A stretch of 64,000 nucleotides of DNA from Pseudomonadota bacterium (GTDB lineage Bacteria; Myxococcota_A; UBA796; SXON01): positions 1-64,000 of the forward strand of contig SXON01000056.1 in NCBI GenBank assembly GCA_005778355.1, written 5' to 3'. A model generated the notes under the pieces. It saw only the letters and a list, made by a program, of their open reading frames with translations, was not told the origin of the DNA and searched no databases. The position numbers were made by a program, and so were the translations under genes. The first letter of the stretch is position 1; the number at the start of each line of letters is the position of its first letter. Shown here piece after piece: positions 43,206 through 51,996 of this stretch.

Positions 43206-44579
43206 CTATCGCGCCCCCGGCTTTCGCGGCCCGCGTCCACTTGGCCCCTCGCCAGGGCGTTTGCGGCTCTCACCGATGGCCGTTTGGGGACGGCCCTCCT
43301 CGTCGATGTAGCCGAGGGCCTCCAGCTGCTCGCGGAGCGCGTCGTCGCCCGCGCCACCTTCCCCGGCGCCCACCTCGATCTGGGCGCGCTCGAGCACCCG
43401 GCTCGCGACCGGCTCGCGCACGTTCAACTCGAAGAGGTCGTCCCGCACCCGCCCCGGCATGTCGGCCGCAGACGGCAGGCCGAGCAAGGCGTACAGGGTC
43501 GGCGCCACGTCGTACACGTGCATGGTGGCGCCCACTTGCGCCTTTACCCGCGGCCCGCGCGCGGCAAAGACGGCGATCTCGTGGTGTTGCCCATCGACCA
43601 GCGGCTTGCTCTGCGACACCTGGAAACCGTGGTCGGAGCACACGATGAGCGTCACGTCGGGGCCCACGGTGTCCATCACCCGCCCGAGCACGCTGTCGAG
43701 GTAGCGGTAGTAGTCGGGCACCCAGCGCGAGGCCTCCGCGAGGCCCGAGGCGTCAAGCCCCTGCTCGCCGTACACGGGCATGGGTCGCGATGGAAACCTG
43801 GCGATGACCTCGTCGACCGCGCGCTTGTGGGCCGCCGGGTCGGCTCGGATCAGCCCCTGTATGTCGGGGTCGGCGAAGGGCCAGTAGATGTGACTCACCT
43901 GGTCGGCACCATTTAGGTACAAGGCACCGAAATCGGCGTTCTGCTCCGGCCAGAGTGCCTCGAACACCCTCACGTGAAGCTCGTCGCGACGTAGCGGATG
44001 CGAGGGCGCCCCGTACTTCTCCACCTGGTAGCCGAGCGGCATCGCGCGCAGCTCGGCCTCGGTGGGCAGGAGCCCGGCGGCGAGAGTGGCCAGGCCGTCG
44101 GGGAAGGTGGTCACCTCGCGGTGGTCGCTGTGCACCGGCTGGGAGGGATCGCGCGACATCGGGACCGACCACACGAAGCGGTCGGACAACAACGCCCCCT
44201 CGATGGCCGGCGCCGGCCAGGTCATGAGCCAGCCCGACACCACGCTCTCGCGGCCCTCGCCGGAGAGCGCGTCCCACACTCGTTCCGTCCGCACGTCGGC
44301 ACCGGTGAAGGAGCGTCCCTGGCCGTTGGTCCAGCCGCCTACGCCGTGCTGGTCAACCCCGTAGCCGCTCGCCATCGTGGTCCACAGGATCGGCGACATG
44401 ATCGGCCGCGTCACCTCCATGTCGGCGCGCAGTGCCCCTTCGAAGAACCGGGCGAAGTTGGGTAAGTCCTCGGCGTAGCGGTCGAGAGCGGTGTATTCCA
44501 ACCCGTCCATACCCAGCACCACCACCCGGGCCGAGGGCGCGGCGGCGTCGCAAGCGAACAGGGCTAGGAGGGCGACCAA
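43206..44579 (-). CDS. Lipoprotein of the alkaline phosphatase/phosphodiesterase superfamily
   Basis: 457 residues. A TTG start at 44579 gives MVALLALFAC with a lipobox Cys at 10. The metal-binding core of the type I phosphodiesterase/nucleotide pyrophosphatase family is visible: VVVLGMDGLEY (first Asp), TRPIMSPILWTTMASG where Ser or Thr would be the nucleophile, LYLNGADQVSHIYW and LIVCSDHGFQ (Asp, His), and a later QHHEIAVF His. The tail ends LREQLEALGYID and a basic stretch. Substrate unknown. The start overlaps the pheT end by 16 bases, and TTG is the only codon giving a signal peptide. Confidence 0.83.
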   Translation of the reverse strand: MVALLALFACDAAAPSARVVVLGMDGLEYTALDRYAEDLPNFARFFEGALRADMEVTRPIMSPILWTTMASGYGVDQHGVGGWTNGQGRSFTGADVRTERVWDALSGEGRESVVSGWLMTWPAPAIEGALLSDRFVWSVPMSRDPSQPVHSDHREVTTFPDGLATLAAGLLPTEAELRAMPLGYQVEKYGAPSHPLRRDELHVRVFEALWPEQNADFGALYLNGADQVSHIYWPFADPDIQGLIRADPAAHKRAVDEVIARFPSRPMPVYGEQGLDASGLAEASRWVPDYYRYLDSVLGRVMDTVGPDVTLIVCSDHGFQVSQSKPLVDGQHHEIAVFAARGPRVKAQVGATMHVYDVAPTLYALLGLPSAADMPGRVRDDLFELNVREPVASRVLERAQIEVGAGEGGAGDDALREQLEALGYIDEEGRPQTAIGESRKRPGEGPSGRGPRKPGAR

Positions 44580-46534
44580 CCCTGCTCTCGCAAGGCGACG
44601 CGCACCGCATCGAGCCCCGCCATCGCCTCGTCGAGGGCGAGGCTCCGGTCGCCCGCGCCGAAGCGGAAGGCGAGCGTGATGCGAGCACCCGAAGCCAGCC
44701 GGTACACGTCGGCCACCCGGGCCTCGCGCAGGCAGGCGACCGCGGTCGCGACCTCCTGGACGGCGTCGAGCACGCGACCCGCCTCCACTCGCTCGCCCAC
44801 CTCCACGTTGAGGTCAAGATCGACGGTGGGGAAGCGGTGCGGCACGTCGTAGCGAACTGCGGCGGGACGGCTGCCGAGGCAAGCCTGCAGGTCGACCTCG
44901 AAGACGACGGGGGCCTTGCGGAAACCGCAGGTACGCAAGAGCCGAGGGTGCAGCTCGCCCACGGTGGCCACGGTGCCGACGCTGAGCGTCCGCCCGGGGT
45001 GCAAGTGCGAATGGTCGTGTCGCGACACAACCGTGTCGACACCCTGCGCGCGCGCGAAGGCGATCACCGCGTCGCGCACCGCGAGGAGCTCGGCCTCGCC
45101 GCCGCCCACGGAAACACCGGCCGCGTGAAGGCGCTCCTCCACCTTCCCGTCGGCACCACGGCGGTACACGCGCCCCACCTCGTAGATCGCGAACTGCGCC
45201 TGCTCCTTCGCGTTCTGGATCGCGGCCTCGATCAGGGCCGGGAGCGCGGATGTCCGGAAGTAGCGATAGTTCTCGGCGATCGGGTTGAGCAGCGCCACCA
45301 GGGCGCCCCGGTCGAGGGCGAAGCGCTCCACCTCGTCGTCGCCGATCCACACCGGCAGGTACACCTCGTCCCAGCCCTGGGCGGACATGACGTCCCGCAG
45401 GCGACGGGCCGCGACGATCGCCGTGTTCTCCCGCGGCGCCTCGAGCGACATCGAGGGTGCCTCGCTCAAGACGTGCTCGTAGCCATGTAAACGCCCCACC
45501 TCTTCGACCAGGTCCTGCGCGATGCGCAGGTCGGGACGGCTCTCGGGCACATCGACCCAGCCCGGGCCCGCTTCGAAGCCCAGCGAGGCGAAGAGGCGAT
45601 GCATCTCGGCGTCGCTCACCGGCATGCCGAGGCGGCCGCGAATCCTGTCGCCATCGAGGTCGATGCGGGTTGGACCGGGGGGCTCCTCCCCGGCCGACGC
45701 GAGCGCCACCGGGCGTCCCCCCGCCACCTCGGCGAGGAGCTGGGCCAGCCGAGCCAGCGCGGGGCGCACGCCGCTCACGGGGAGGCCCTTCTCGAAACGC
45801 GTGGAAGCCTCCGTGCGAAGCGACAGGCGCCGCGAGGCCCGCCTCACGGCGGCCATGTCGAAGGCCGCACACTCGATGACCACCCGCGTGGTGCTCTCGT
45901 TCACCTCGCTCCGCGCGTCGCCCATCACACCCGCGATGGCGACCGGCACCTCGCCGTCGCAAACCAGCAGGCACTCGGGGGTGAGCGTACGCTCCACCCC
46001 GTCGAGCGTCGTGATGTGCTCATCTTCGTTGGCCATGCGCAGCACGATGCTACCGTGCTCGATGCGGTCGGCATCGAAGGTGTGAAGGGGCTGTCCGAGC
46101 TCGAGCATCGCCAAGTTGGCGGCATCGACCACGTTGTTGATGGGCCGCATCCCGAGCTTCTGCACGGCATCCGCGAGCCAGGGGGGCGACGATCCCACGC
46201 GAACGCCCTCCACCAGCAAGGCCTCGTAGCGGCGGCAGCGCGGCGTGCGGATCTCGATGCGCGGCGATGACAGGACGGGAAGTCCGTCGAGCTCAGCCAA
46301 CTTCGGAGCCTGGAAAGTGAGGTTCCAGATCGCGGCGACGTCGCGAGCCACGCCCACCAGCGAGAAGAGATCCGGCCGGTTGGGCTCCAGATCGAACTCC
46401 AGGACCGCGTCGCCATCGGGGAGCCGTTCCACGTGCTCCACCTCGCTCACCCGCGCGTTGAGCGTGCGGGCGAGGGTTTCAACGTCGATATTGACTGGGA
46501 CAAGGCGCGAGAGCAGCGAGACGGGAACACGCAT
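44564..46534 (-). CDS. pheT: Phenylalanine-tRNA ligase beta subunit, short form
   Basis: Attaches Phe to tRNA-Phe with PheS and edits misacylated Tyr. 656 residues against about 800 usual for bacteria. The missing part is the EMAP-II-like tRNA-binding domain: after ARTLNARVSEVEHVERLPDG the chain goes at once to VLEFDLEPNRPDLFSL, which normally follows that domain. B3/B4 editing (GMRPINNVVDAANLAMLELGQPLHTFD, RRLSLRTEASTRFEKG), B5 (VPESRPDLRIAQDLVEEVGRLHGY) and the C-terminal FDX-ACB domain are present. ATG 46534 is a normal start. It is not adjacent to pheS. Confidence 0.92.
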   Translation of the reverse strand: MRVPVSLLSRLVPVNIDVETLARTLNARVSEVEHVERLPDGDAVLEFDLEPNRPDLFSLVGVARDVAAIWNLTFQAPKLAELDGLPVLSSPRIEIRTPRCRRYEALLVEGVRVGSSPPWLADAVQKLGMRPINNVVDAANLAMLELGQPLHTFDADRIEHGSIVLRMANEDEHITTLDGVERTLTPECLLVCDGEVPVAIAGVMGDARSEVNESTTRVVIECAAFDMAAVRRASRRLSLRTEASTRFEKGLPVSGVRPALARLAQLLAEVAGGRPVALASAGEEPPGPTRIDLDGDRIRGRLGMPVSDAEMHRLFASLGFEAGPGWVDVPESRPDLRIAQDLVEEVGRLHGYEHVLSEAPSMSLEAPRENTAIVAARRLRDVMSAQGWDEVYLPVWIGDDEVERFALDRGALVALLNPIAENYRYFRTSALPALIEAAIQNAKEQAQFAIYEVGRVYRRGADGKVEERLHAAGVSVGGGEAELLAVRDAVIAFARAQGVDTVVSRHDHSHLHPGRTLSVGTVATVGELHPRLLRTCGFRKAPVVFEVDLQACLGSRPAAVRYDVPHRFPTVDLDLNVEVGERVEAGRVLDAVQEVATAVACLREARVADVYRLASGARITLAFRFGAGDRSLALDEAMAGLDAVRVALREQGWSPS

Positions 46535-46573
46535 GGCGACCGCCGACTAACCTAGGAAGCCCAAGCGCCGCGA

Positions 46574-47098
46574 CTAGGCCAGCCGGGGCGCGGCGACCTC
46601 GTCTTCTGCCAGCACCCGCAGGACGGTGACACCGGTGACCTGCGGGTCGGCTTCGAGAGATCGCGCCGCCACCCGGTGACGATGCACGAACAAGCGCTCG
46701 GTGAGGATGCCGACCAGCTTTGGGAAGCGTACCGGCTCGAAGATCACGTGGTCGAGGTACCGCGCGCCGTCCGTCGTCGACTCGATGACGTGGGTGTGCT
46801 CGAAGCGGCCATACAGCGCGTTCTCCGACACGTCGGTGTAGCGTCGCGGCCGCTCCGCCTCGCGCATCTCGATGGGCCAGGCGATCCCGGGCGGGAGGCC
46901 GAGAAAACGCAGCCGACCGTCGAACTTCGCGGGCACCGCCCCCGCGAGCGCGCGGGAAAGGGCCTCGGGGTCGGCGCTGAAGTGCAGCCACGGGCGGAAC
47001 TCCTCGCCCAGCTTCTCGGGGTTGGTCTTGAGCGCCCACACCTCGTCTGGGCTGGCCTTGAATCGGGTCCACGCGCGGAGCTGGAACGTCGTCGGCAT
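46574..47098 (-). CDS. SRPBCC-fold ligand-binding protein
   Basis: 174 residues from ATG 47098. The START/SRPBCC pattern is seen: an opening strand-helix (AWTRFKASPDEVWALKTNPEKLGEEF), middle strands with PIEMREAERPRRYTDVSENALYGRFEHTHVIESTTDGARYLDHVIFEPV, then a long helix (KLVGILTERLFVHRHRVAARSLEAD). Such proteins bind hydrophobic ligands or act as cyclases; none is indicated. Upstream in-frame sequence opposite the next gene is discarded. It lies 39 bases before pheT on the same strand and may head that operon. Confidence 0.8.
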   Translation of the reverse strand: MPTTFQLRAWTRFKASPDEVWALKTNPEKLGEEFRPWLHFSADPEALSRALAGAVPAKFDGRLRFLGLPPGIAWPIEMREAERPRRYTDVSENALYGRFEHTHVIESTTDGARYLDHVIFEPVRFPKLVGILTERLFVHRHRVAARSLEADPQVTGVTVLRVLAEDEVAAPRLA

Positions 47099-47267
47099 CG
47101 CGCGCCGATAACGCCGCCGGGGGGGTCCCGGGAGTGGCGACATGCCGCCCCAGATCGATTGACAAACGTTCGCCAGGACCGCCGGAAACGTCGTCACGGG
47201 CTCGGTCACGGGGCCGTTGCTGCCGTACAACTGCAACCGCAAAAAACCCCAAGGTCGGGAAAGTCCT

Positions 47268-48425
47268 ATGATGAACATCGCCCCTCTCCTCGTGCTCTCC
47301 GCTGCCGCCGCCACCGAGCAGGACGGCGCGTACGAGCTCCCCGACGCGGGCGTGCGGCTGATGCTGCCTTCCTGGCACATGAGTCGATGGAGTGACTGGG
47401 ACTTCCGCGGTCGGAGCGGCGACGGCGGGGTGCTCGTGTCGGCCTGGTACACGCCTTTCCAGACCACCATCAACGCCGAGAACGCCGAGGGCTTCCGCGA
47501 GGCCTGGAAGGCCAAGCTGGAGCAAGACGAGCACGCGAGCAACGTGTCGTTTACCCACAGCGACGTCGCGACCATCGAGGGTCGCCCGACGCTGCGCGCG
47601 ACGGCGACCATGGAGCTGCCGGGGGGGGCACGCGCGGTGTTCGAGGGGGCGGCCTTTGCGACCGATGGTCGCACCGTGCACGTGGCCACCTACGCCATCG
47701 CCCAGAATGCCCGCCGCGCGACGACCGCACTCGAGAACGCGCTGCGCGATCTCGCCGTCACCAAGCCGGCGGCAGCCGTGGACGACGGTGGCAAGCTCGA
47801 GCACGAGCTCTTCAGCTTCGACCTACCGGAAGGCTGGCGCGTGCCGCTCAAGAGCGAGGAGTTCGACGCCAGCGGCCTCTACTCGCGCACCGGCGCGATG
47901 GACACCAGCAAGTGCGCCGCGGCCATCCGCCCGGTGGCGCCGGGCGCGACCGATCTGTTGCTCGCTTGTCCCGGCGGGCCAGCACTCACGATCGTCGACC
48001 AGTACAGCTTCGAGGACGAGTCGATGGTCTTCCGTTCGGGACTCTTCGGCAAGGCCGCGAGCACGCTCCCCCCGGCCACGCCCGTCGAGACACACAGCGG
48101 CATGGGGATCCTGCAGAAGGCCAACGATGGTCTCTACGTCGTGGGCCTCCCGTACAGCGAGGGCACGCTCGTGGCCTGGGTCGCTGGTGATAAAGGTCGC
48201 GACGCGGAGGCGGCGGCGAGCGCCAAGTCCATCGCCACCACCTGGACCCTCGACACCGCCGCCCAGACACACCACTCCTTCGGCGCCGTCGCCGCCCACA
48301 CCCTCGCCTACCGTCCCACGCACCCGGTGGTGCTCATGGCCGCGGCGATGATGCTCGGCATTCTCGGCCTGTTCGCGAAGCTCATCTTCGCCCGGCCGCG
48401 GATGGAGATCCCGCCGACGTACTAG
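47268..48425 (+). CDS. Exported membrane-anchored protein of unknown function
   Basis: 385 residues from ATG 47268, with a signal-like start (NIAPLLVLSAAAATE). Two similar segments follow: DAGVRLMLPSWHMSRWSDWDFRG with DGGVLVSAWYTPF, and later FSFDLPEGWRVPLKSEEFDASG with a matching strand pattern, so it may contain two PsbP-like domains. Near the C-terminus a hydrophobic helix (VVLMAAAMMLGILGLFAKLIF) anchors it. No known family. It is divergent from the SRPBCC gene (169 bases apart) and its stop overlaps the EVE gene by 4 bases. Confidence 0.8.
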   Translation: MMNIAPLLVLSAAAATEQDGAYELPDAGVRLMLPSWHMSRWSDWDFRGRSGDGGVLVSAWYTPFQTTINAENAEGFREAWKAKLEQDEHASNVSFTHSDVATIEGRPTLRATATMELPGGARAVFEGAAFATDGRTVHVATYAIAQNARRATTALENALRDLAVTKPAAAVDDGGKLEHELFSFDLPEGWRVPLKSEEFDASGLYSRTGAMDTSKCAAAIRPVAPGATDLLLACPGGPALTIVDQYSFEDESMVFRSGLFGKAASTLPPATPVETHSGMGILQKANDGLYVVGLPYSEGTLVAWVAGDKGRDAEAAASAKSIATTWTLDTAAQTHHSFGAVAAHTLAYRPTHPVVLMAAAMMLGILGLFAKLIFARPRMEIPPTY

Positions 48426-48829
48426 CGGGACAGCTCCACCACCCGCGCGAACTGCGCCTCGGTGATGGGGCTGACGCTCACCCGCCCCTGCTTCACCAGC
48501 TTGGTGTCTGCGAGGAGCGAGTCCCCTTTGAAGGCTGCGAGGGTGACCGGGCGCAGCAGGGCCTCCACCGGTGCAAGATCGACCGCGAGCCACCGCGGAT
48601 CGCCCTCGGCCGTGGGATCGGCGTAGGCCTCGCGCACCACGGTGGCGACGCCGACGACTTCTTTCCCAGTGTTGGAGTGGTAGAACAACACGCGATCACC
48701 GAGCTTCATCGCGCGCAGGTTGTTGCGGGCCTCGGCGCTACGAATACCGGTCCAAGCCGTCGAACCGTCGGTGACGAGCTGCGACCAGGGGTACACCTCG
48801 GGCTCCGACTTCGCGATCCACGTTTGCAT
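48422..48829 (-). CDS. EVE domain-containing protein
   Basis: 135 residues, MQTWIAKSEPEVYPW being the family's typical start. The EVE domain, a PUA-like fold related to YTH, shows WTGIRSAEARNNLRAMKLGDRVLFYHSNTGKEVVGVATVVREAYADPTA and ending AQFARVVELSR. These proteins are proposed to bind modified bases in RNA or DNA. ATG 48829 is well supported; a frame extending upstream is not protein-like. Convergent with the preceding gene. Confidence 0.93.
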   Translation of the reverse strand: MQTWIAKSEPEVYPWSQLVTDGSTAWTGIRSAEARNNLRAMKLGDRVLFYHSNTGKEVVGVATVVREAYADPTAEGDPRWLAVDLAPVEALLRPVTLAAFKGDSLLADTKLVKQGRVSVSPITEAQFARVVELSR

Positions 48830-48881
48830 GGCACGTCGGCTATCCGGCGCGGGTACTCGCCGGGAAGGGTAGCTTCCGGCC

Positions 48882-49871
48882 ATGGAGATCACCGACGAGG
48901 CCGTCTTGGCGCCGTTTGGCGAGGAGACCGTCATCCTCGAGTTCCTGGCCAATCCCACAGGCCCGCAGGCCGCGGCGTTGGCCGCGCACGAGCTGCCCGT
49001 CGTGTACAGCAACCTTGCCGAGGCCTGCGTGCACCGCGTGGCGGCGCTCGAGGTCGAGGCGAGCACCTGGCTGGAGGCGGAGTCCTGCGCGTCGCGAGTG
49101 GTCGACGTCGCCGTGGCCGCGCAACTCGACGGGAACCTCGACGCTGACGCACCGAGCGACACCCTCGCCCTCACTCACCTGGTGATCGCCCTCGCCGCGG
49201 CCGAGCGCGCGGATCGGCGCCCCACGCTGGCCGACCGGCGCTACGATCTGCTCGTTCGGCTGGCCGACGCCCTCGCCGAGCGGGCCGCCGACGCACCCGA
49301 CGGGATGCTCGCCGCCTACGGCCGGGGCCAGAGCCCCTGGCCTCCCGACGCCACCTCGCTGATCTACGCGCTCTGGCTCGCCGATCAGGTGGCCCCGAGC
49401 GAGGTGCTCGACGGTCGGCACGAGGCGCCGATGCGCGCGTACCTGGGCTGGGCGAGAGGCCGGGGTCGCTCGCTGGACTGGGACCTCCCGGTGTCCGAGG
49501 CTGGCGACGCCTTCGGCACGACGAAACTGCCCCGTGGCACGGCGCTGGCCTGGACCGCTCGCTACCAGGCGGCCTGGGACAGGCCCGGCGCAGCCCAGCT
49601 CTGGGGCCGCTTCAAGGCGACTTTCTGGCTCGAAGGTGGCCTTGGCGAGTGGCCCCCCGGCGTGGAGCGCAAGGGCGACGAGCTGAGTGGCCCTCTGGTT
49701 GACGGGGTGGCCCTCCGCGCCACGGCGCTGGCGCTCGGCGCCGCCCACCTGCTCGGCGACACCGCGAGCTTCGACAAACTCGCCGCCTTGTCCCTCCCCT
49801 CCGACCTGCTCACCCGGGCCCAGCGCGTCAACGCGGTGGGGATCGTGCCCTGGTTCAGCGGGCGGCGTTGA
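48882..49871 (+). CDS. Hypothetical protein, helix-rich
   Basis: 329 residues from ATG 48882. No family recognised. It is mainly helical and Ala-rich, with two regions of similar spacing (AACVHRVAALEVEAS; YALWLADQVAPSEVLDGR) and a tryptophan-containing second half (WTARYQAAWDRPGAAQLWGRFKATFWL) that could form an alpha-alpha toroid. No signal peptide or membrane segment. Codon use is like that of its neighbours. The 3' end overlaps the convergent anti-sigma-like gene by 17 bases. Confidence 0.72.
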   Translation: MEITDEAVLAPFGEETVILEFLANPTGPQAAALAAHELPVVYSNLAEACVHRVAALEVEASTWLEAESCASRVVDVAVAAQLDGNLDADAPSDTLALTHLVIALAAAERADRRPTLADRRYDLLVRLADALAERAADAPDGMLAAYGRGQSPWPPDATSLIYALWLADQVAPSEVLDGRHEAPMRAYLGWARGRGRSLDWDLPVSEAGDAFGTTKLPRGTALAWTARYQAAWDRPGAAQLWGRFKATFWLEGGLGEWPPGVERKGDELSGPLVDGVALRATALALGAAHLLGDTASFDKLAALSLPSDLLTRAQRVNAVGIVPWFSGRR

Positions 49872-51342
49872 GCCGCGCCGCTTCCTGGTAGGCGGCCAGG
49901 GCGGTGCTGGCATCGCCGCGGGCGGCGTAGAGATCACCGCGAGTGAGCTGCAACATCGACAACGCCGGGGTGTTGTTGGGCTTGGCGGCGATGGTGCGGT
50001 TGACGAGGCCAAGTGCGGTGTCGTTACGACCCCGGCGACGCTCGACCGCGGCGGCGCGCAGGGTGGCCTCCTGGGCCACGATCGTGTCGGCGTCGGCCAT
50101 GTAGCGACCGTAGATGGCGAGCGCGGCATCGGCGCTCGCGCTCGACGCCTCCGAGAAGGCACTTGCAACATCGCCGCGCGCCGTGGCGGCGCTGGCGCTG
50201 TAATCGGAGGGCACCGCCGACGCGCGGGCAAGGGCGAGGTCCGTCGACGACGCGGCGAGCGCAGTGGTCGAGGTCGAGGTCGCGGGCGCGCTGGCGGGGG
50301 CGGCGGAGCCGACCGGCGCGGAGCTCGACGGCTTGCTGGATGCCTTCGAGGCGGGGGCCTTGGTTGCAGTCTGGGCCACCGCGCCGGCCATCTGCTCCTC
50401 GTCGGCCTCCTCGGCGCGGGTGCTGGCTCGTCCCTCGGCGGCCTTCTCCTTCTTCGGCTCGGCGGCCTTCTTCTCCGAGGTCTCCCCGAAGAACCAGCCA
50501 TCGTCGGACTTTCCGCCGCTCGACGGCTGGGCGCTCGACGTCTCCGCGATCGCCGAGGGCTCAGCAGGCGGCACCGTGGCGGTGACGGGGGCGGGCGGCG
50601 GCGCGGGCGCGTCCTTGTCGGCGGCGTAGCCGAGGGACTGCACGTCCTCGCGGGCCGGAGCACCACCGCTGCCGCTGGCACCGCCTGCGTCACCCCCTGT
50701 CACCCCGACCGTCCCCGCGCCGCCGCTCGGTCCCGCCGCCTCGAGGGCCTCGCTCCGCGCCCGTTCCAGCGTGCCATCGTCTGCCGGGGCCTCGCCTTCG
50801 GTGGCGGCCTCGGCAATCACCGGCACCGCATCGATGCTGGGTGTCGCGACCGGAGAGGGCTCCGCCGGCGCGGCAGCCGTGGCCTCCGGCGAGGGCATCG
50901 TCGGCACGTCCTCCGCGAGCTGCTGCGCGGTGGGTGACAGGTAGCGACCCGCCATCGGCACCACCAGGAGGAGCGCCGCCGCCGCCGCCGCACCGACGCC
51001 CAGCGCGGGCGCCAACCACCAGCGGCGAAGCGTGCGCTGCGCCCGTCGAGCCGGTGCCTCCGTGCGCGTCGTCGTACGCGAGGCTTCTCGCTCGGCGGCG
51101 CGGGCCCGGGCGGCGCTCAAGGACACCACCTCGCCGCCGTCGCCTTGGGCTTCCGCGAAGGGGCCTGTCGTCACCCGGCCAAGCACGTCGCCAATGCGCG
51201 TGCGCGGCGACGGGGCGAGGTCGGGGCGAACCGCGTAGACCGCCGCAACCACCTCGGGCTCGAGGCCTGCGGGCGGATCCGTCCCCGGCGGCTGGCTGAG
51301 CCAGTCGGCAAGGAGCTGGGCGCGGGCTTCTTCAGTCGACAT
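49855..51342 (-). CDS. Putative anti-sigma factor with TPR-like C-terminus
   Basis: 495 residues. The N-terminal 95 residues are cytosolic (ADWLSQPPGTDPPAGLEPEVVAAVYAVRPDL), then one membrane helix (WWLAPALGVGAAAAAALLLVVPMAG), a very long Ala/Ser/Pro/Glu-rich linker of about 270 residues, and a C-terminal TPR-like segment (ADTIVAQEATLRAAAVERRRG...YAARGDASTALAAYQEAARLNAA). It overlaps the stop of the ECF sigma gene (11 bases), so the sigma-regulator relation is inferred from order and topology. No zinc anti-sigma motif is seen. The long linker could span the periplasm. Confidence 0.68.
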   Translation of the reverse strand: MSTEEARAQLLADWLSQPPGTDPPAGLEPEVVAAVYAVRPDLAPSPRTRIGDVLGRVTTGPFAEAQGDGGEVVSLSAARARAAEREASRTTTRTEAPARRAQRTLRRWWLAPALGVGAAAAAALLLVVPMAGRYLSPTAQQLAEDVPTMPSPEATAAAPAEPSPVATPSIDAVPVIAEAATEGEAPADDGTLERARSEALEAAGPSGGAGTVGVTGGDAGGASGSGGAPAREDVQSLGYAADKDAPAPPPAPVTATVPPAEPSAIAETSSAQPSSGGKSDDGWFFGETSEKKAAEPKKEKAAEGRASTRAEEADEEQMAGAVAQTATKAPASKASSKPSSSAPVGSAAPASAPATSTSTTALAASSTDLALARASAVPSDYSASAATARGDVASAFSEASSASADAALAIYGRYMADADTIVAQEATLRAAAVERRRGRNDTALGLVNRTIAAKPNNTPALSMLQLTRGDLYAARGDASTALAAYQEAARLNAAR

Positions 51343-51946
51343 CGGGCTGGTAGGCCTTTCGGAACGCCGCAGAGGCGCGGTGGAGGATCACGTCGAAGTT
51401 TCCGAGGGTGACGCCCATGCGCTGGGCACATTCCTCGCGGTCGAGGTCGGCAATGAGCCGGAGCCGCAAGGCCTCGGCGTAGCGGGGATTCAGTTGTGCG
51501 AGCGCCGCCTCGACCTCCGCGCGCCGGTCGGTGTCCTCGAGCCCCGCGTCGGCGCCGGCCTCGGTGAACGGCTCCCCGTCGGACTCCGAGAGGAGCGCGT
51601 CTTCCAGGCGACGCGTGCGCTGGTAGCTGCGGTGAACGTCGATGGCGCGGTTGATCGCGATGCGGCGAATCCAGAAGTAGATGGATTTGTCCGACTCGGG
51701 TCGGTAGGTCTCGCAGCGTTCGAGCACGATGCGGAAGGTGTCGCAGAGCACGTTCTCGGCGAGGTCGCGATGCGGCAGGCGCGGGAGGATCACCTCCCGG
51801 AACAAGGCATCGCCGTACCAGGCGTAGAGCGTGCCCGCGGCACGACGGTCGCCCCGGAGGAGGGCCTCCACGACGGCACGTTCGTCCTCGATGGGCTGGA
51901 GTTCGGCTTCGTCGAGCAGGGTGCCCTCCTTGGCGCACCCGACCAT
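51332..51946 (-). CDS. ECF-type RNA polymerase sigma factor (second)
   Basis: 204 residues. Region 2: ALLRGDRRAAGTLYAWYGDAL, AENVLCDTFRIVLERCETY and SIYFWIRRIAINRAID. Region 4: ALAQLNPRYAEALRLRLIADLDREECAQRMGVTLGNFDVILHRASAAFRKAY, with GVTLGNFDVILHR as recognition helix. The latter lacks the usual 'GTVKSRL' pattern, so promoter choice may be unusual. The stop overlaps the membrane regulator gene by 11 bases. Start ATG 51946; earlier in-frame starts were not convincing. Confidence 0.85.
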   Translation of the reverse strand: MVGCAKEGTLLDEAELQPIEDERAVVEALLRGDRRAAGTLYAWYGDALFREVILPRLPHRDLAENVLCDTFRIVLERCETYRPESDKSIYFWIRRIAINRAIDVHRSYQRTRRLEDALLSESDGEPFTEAGADAGLEDTDRRAEVEAALAQLNPRYAEALRLRLIADLDREECAQRMGVTLGNFDVILHRASAAFRKAYQPDVD

Positions 51947-51996
51947 GGAACGGGCGGAGGGTTTCGATTCTTACACGTCGCGCCCACCGTGGGGCA

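Noticed and set aside
47159-47187. TTGACA box upstream of the gene at 47268
   Set aside because: No -10-like hexamer at 16-18 bases; one consensus -35 alone is not enough.
48840-50693. 617-residue minus-strand frame
   Set aside because: Its N-terminal part is Arg/Pro-rich nonsense and it overlaps three credible genes.
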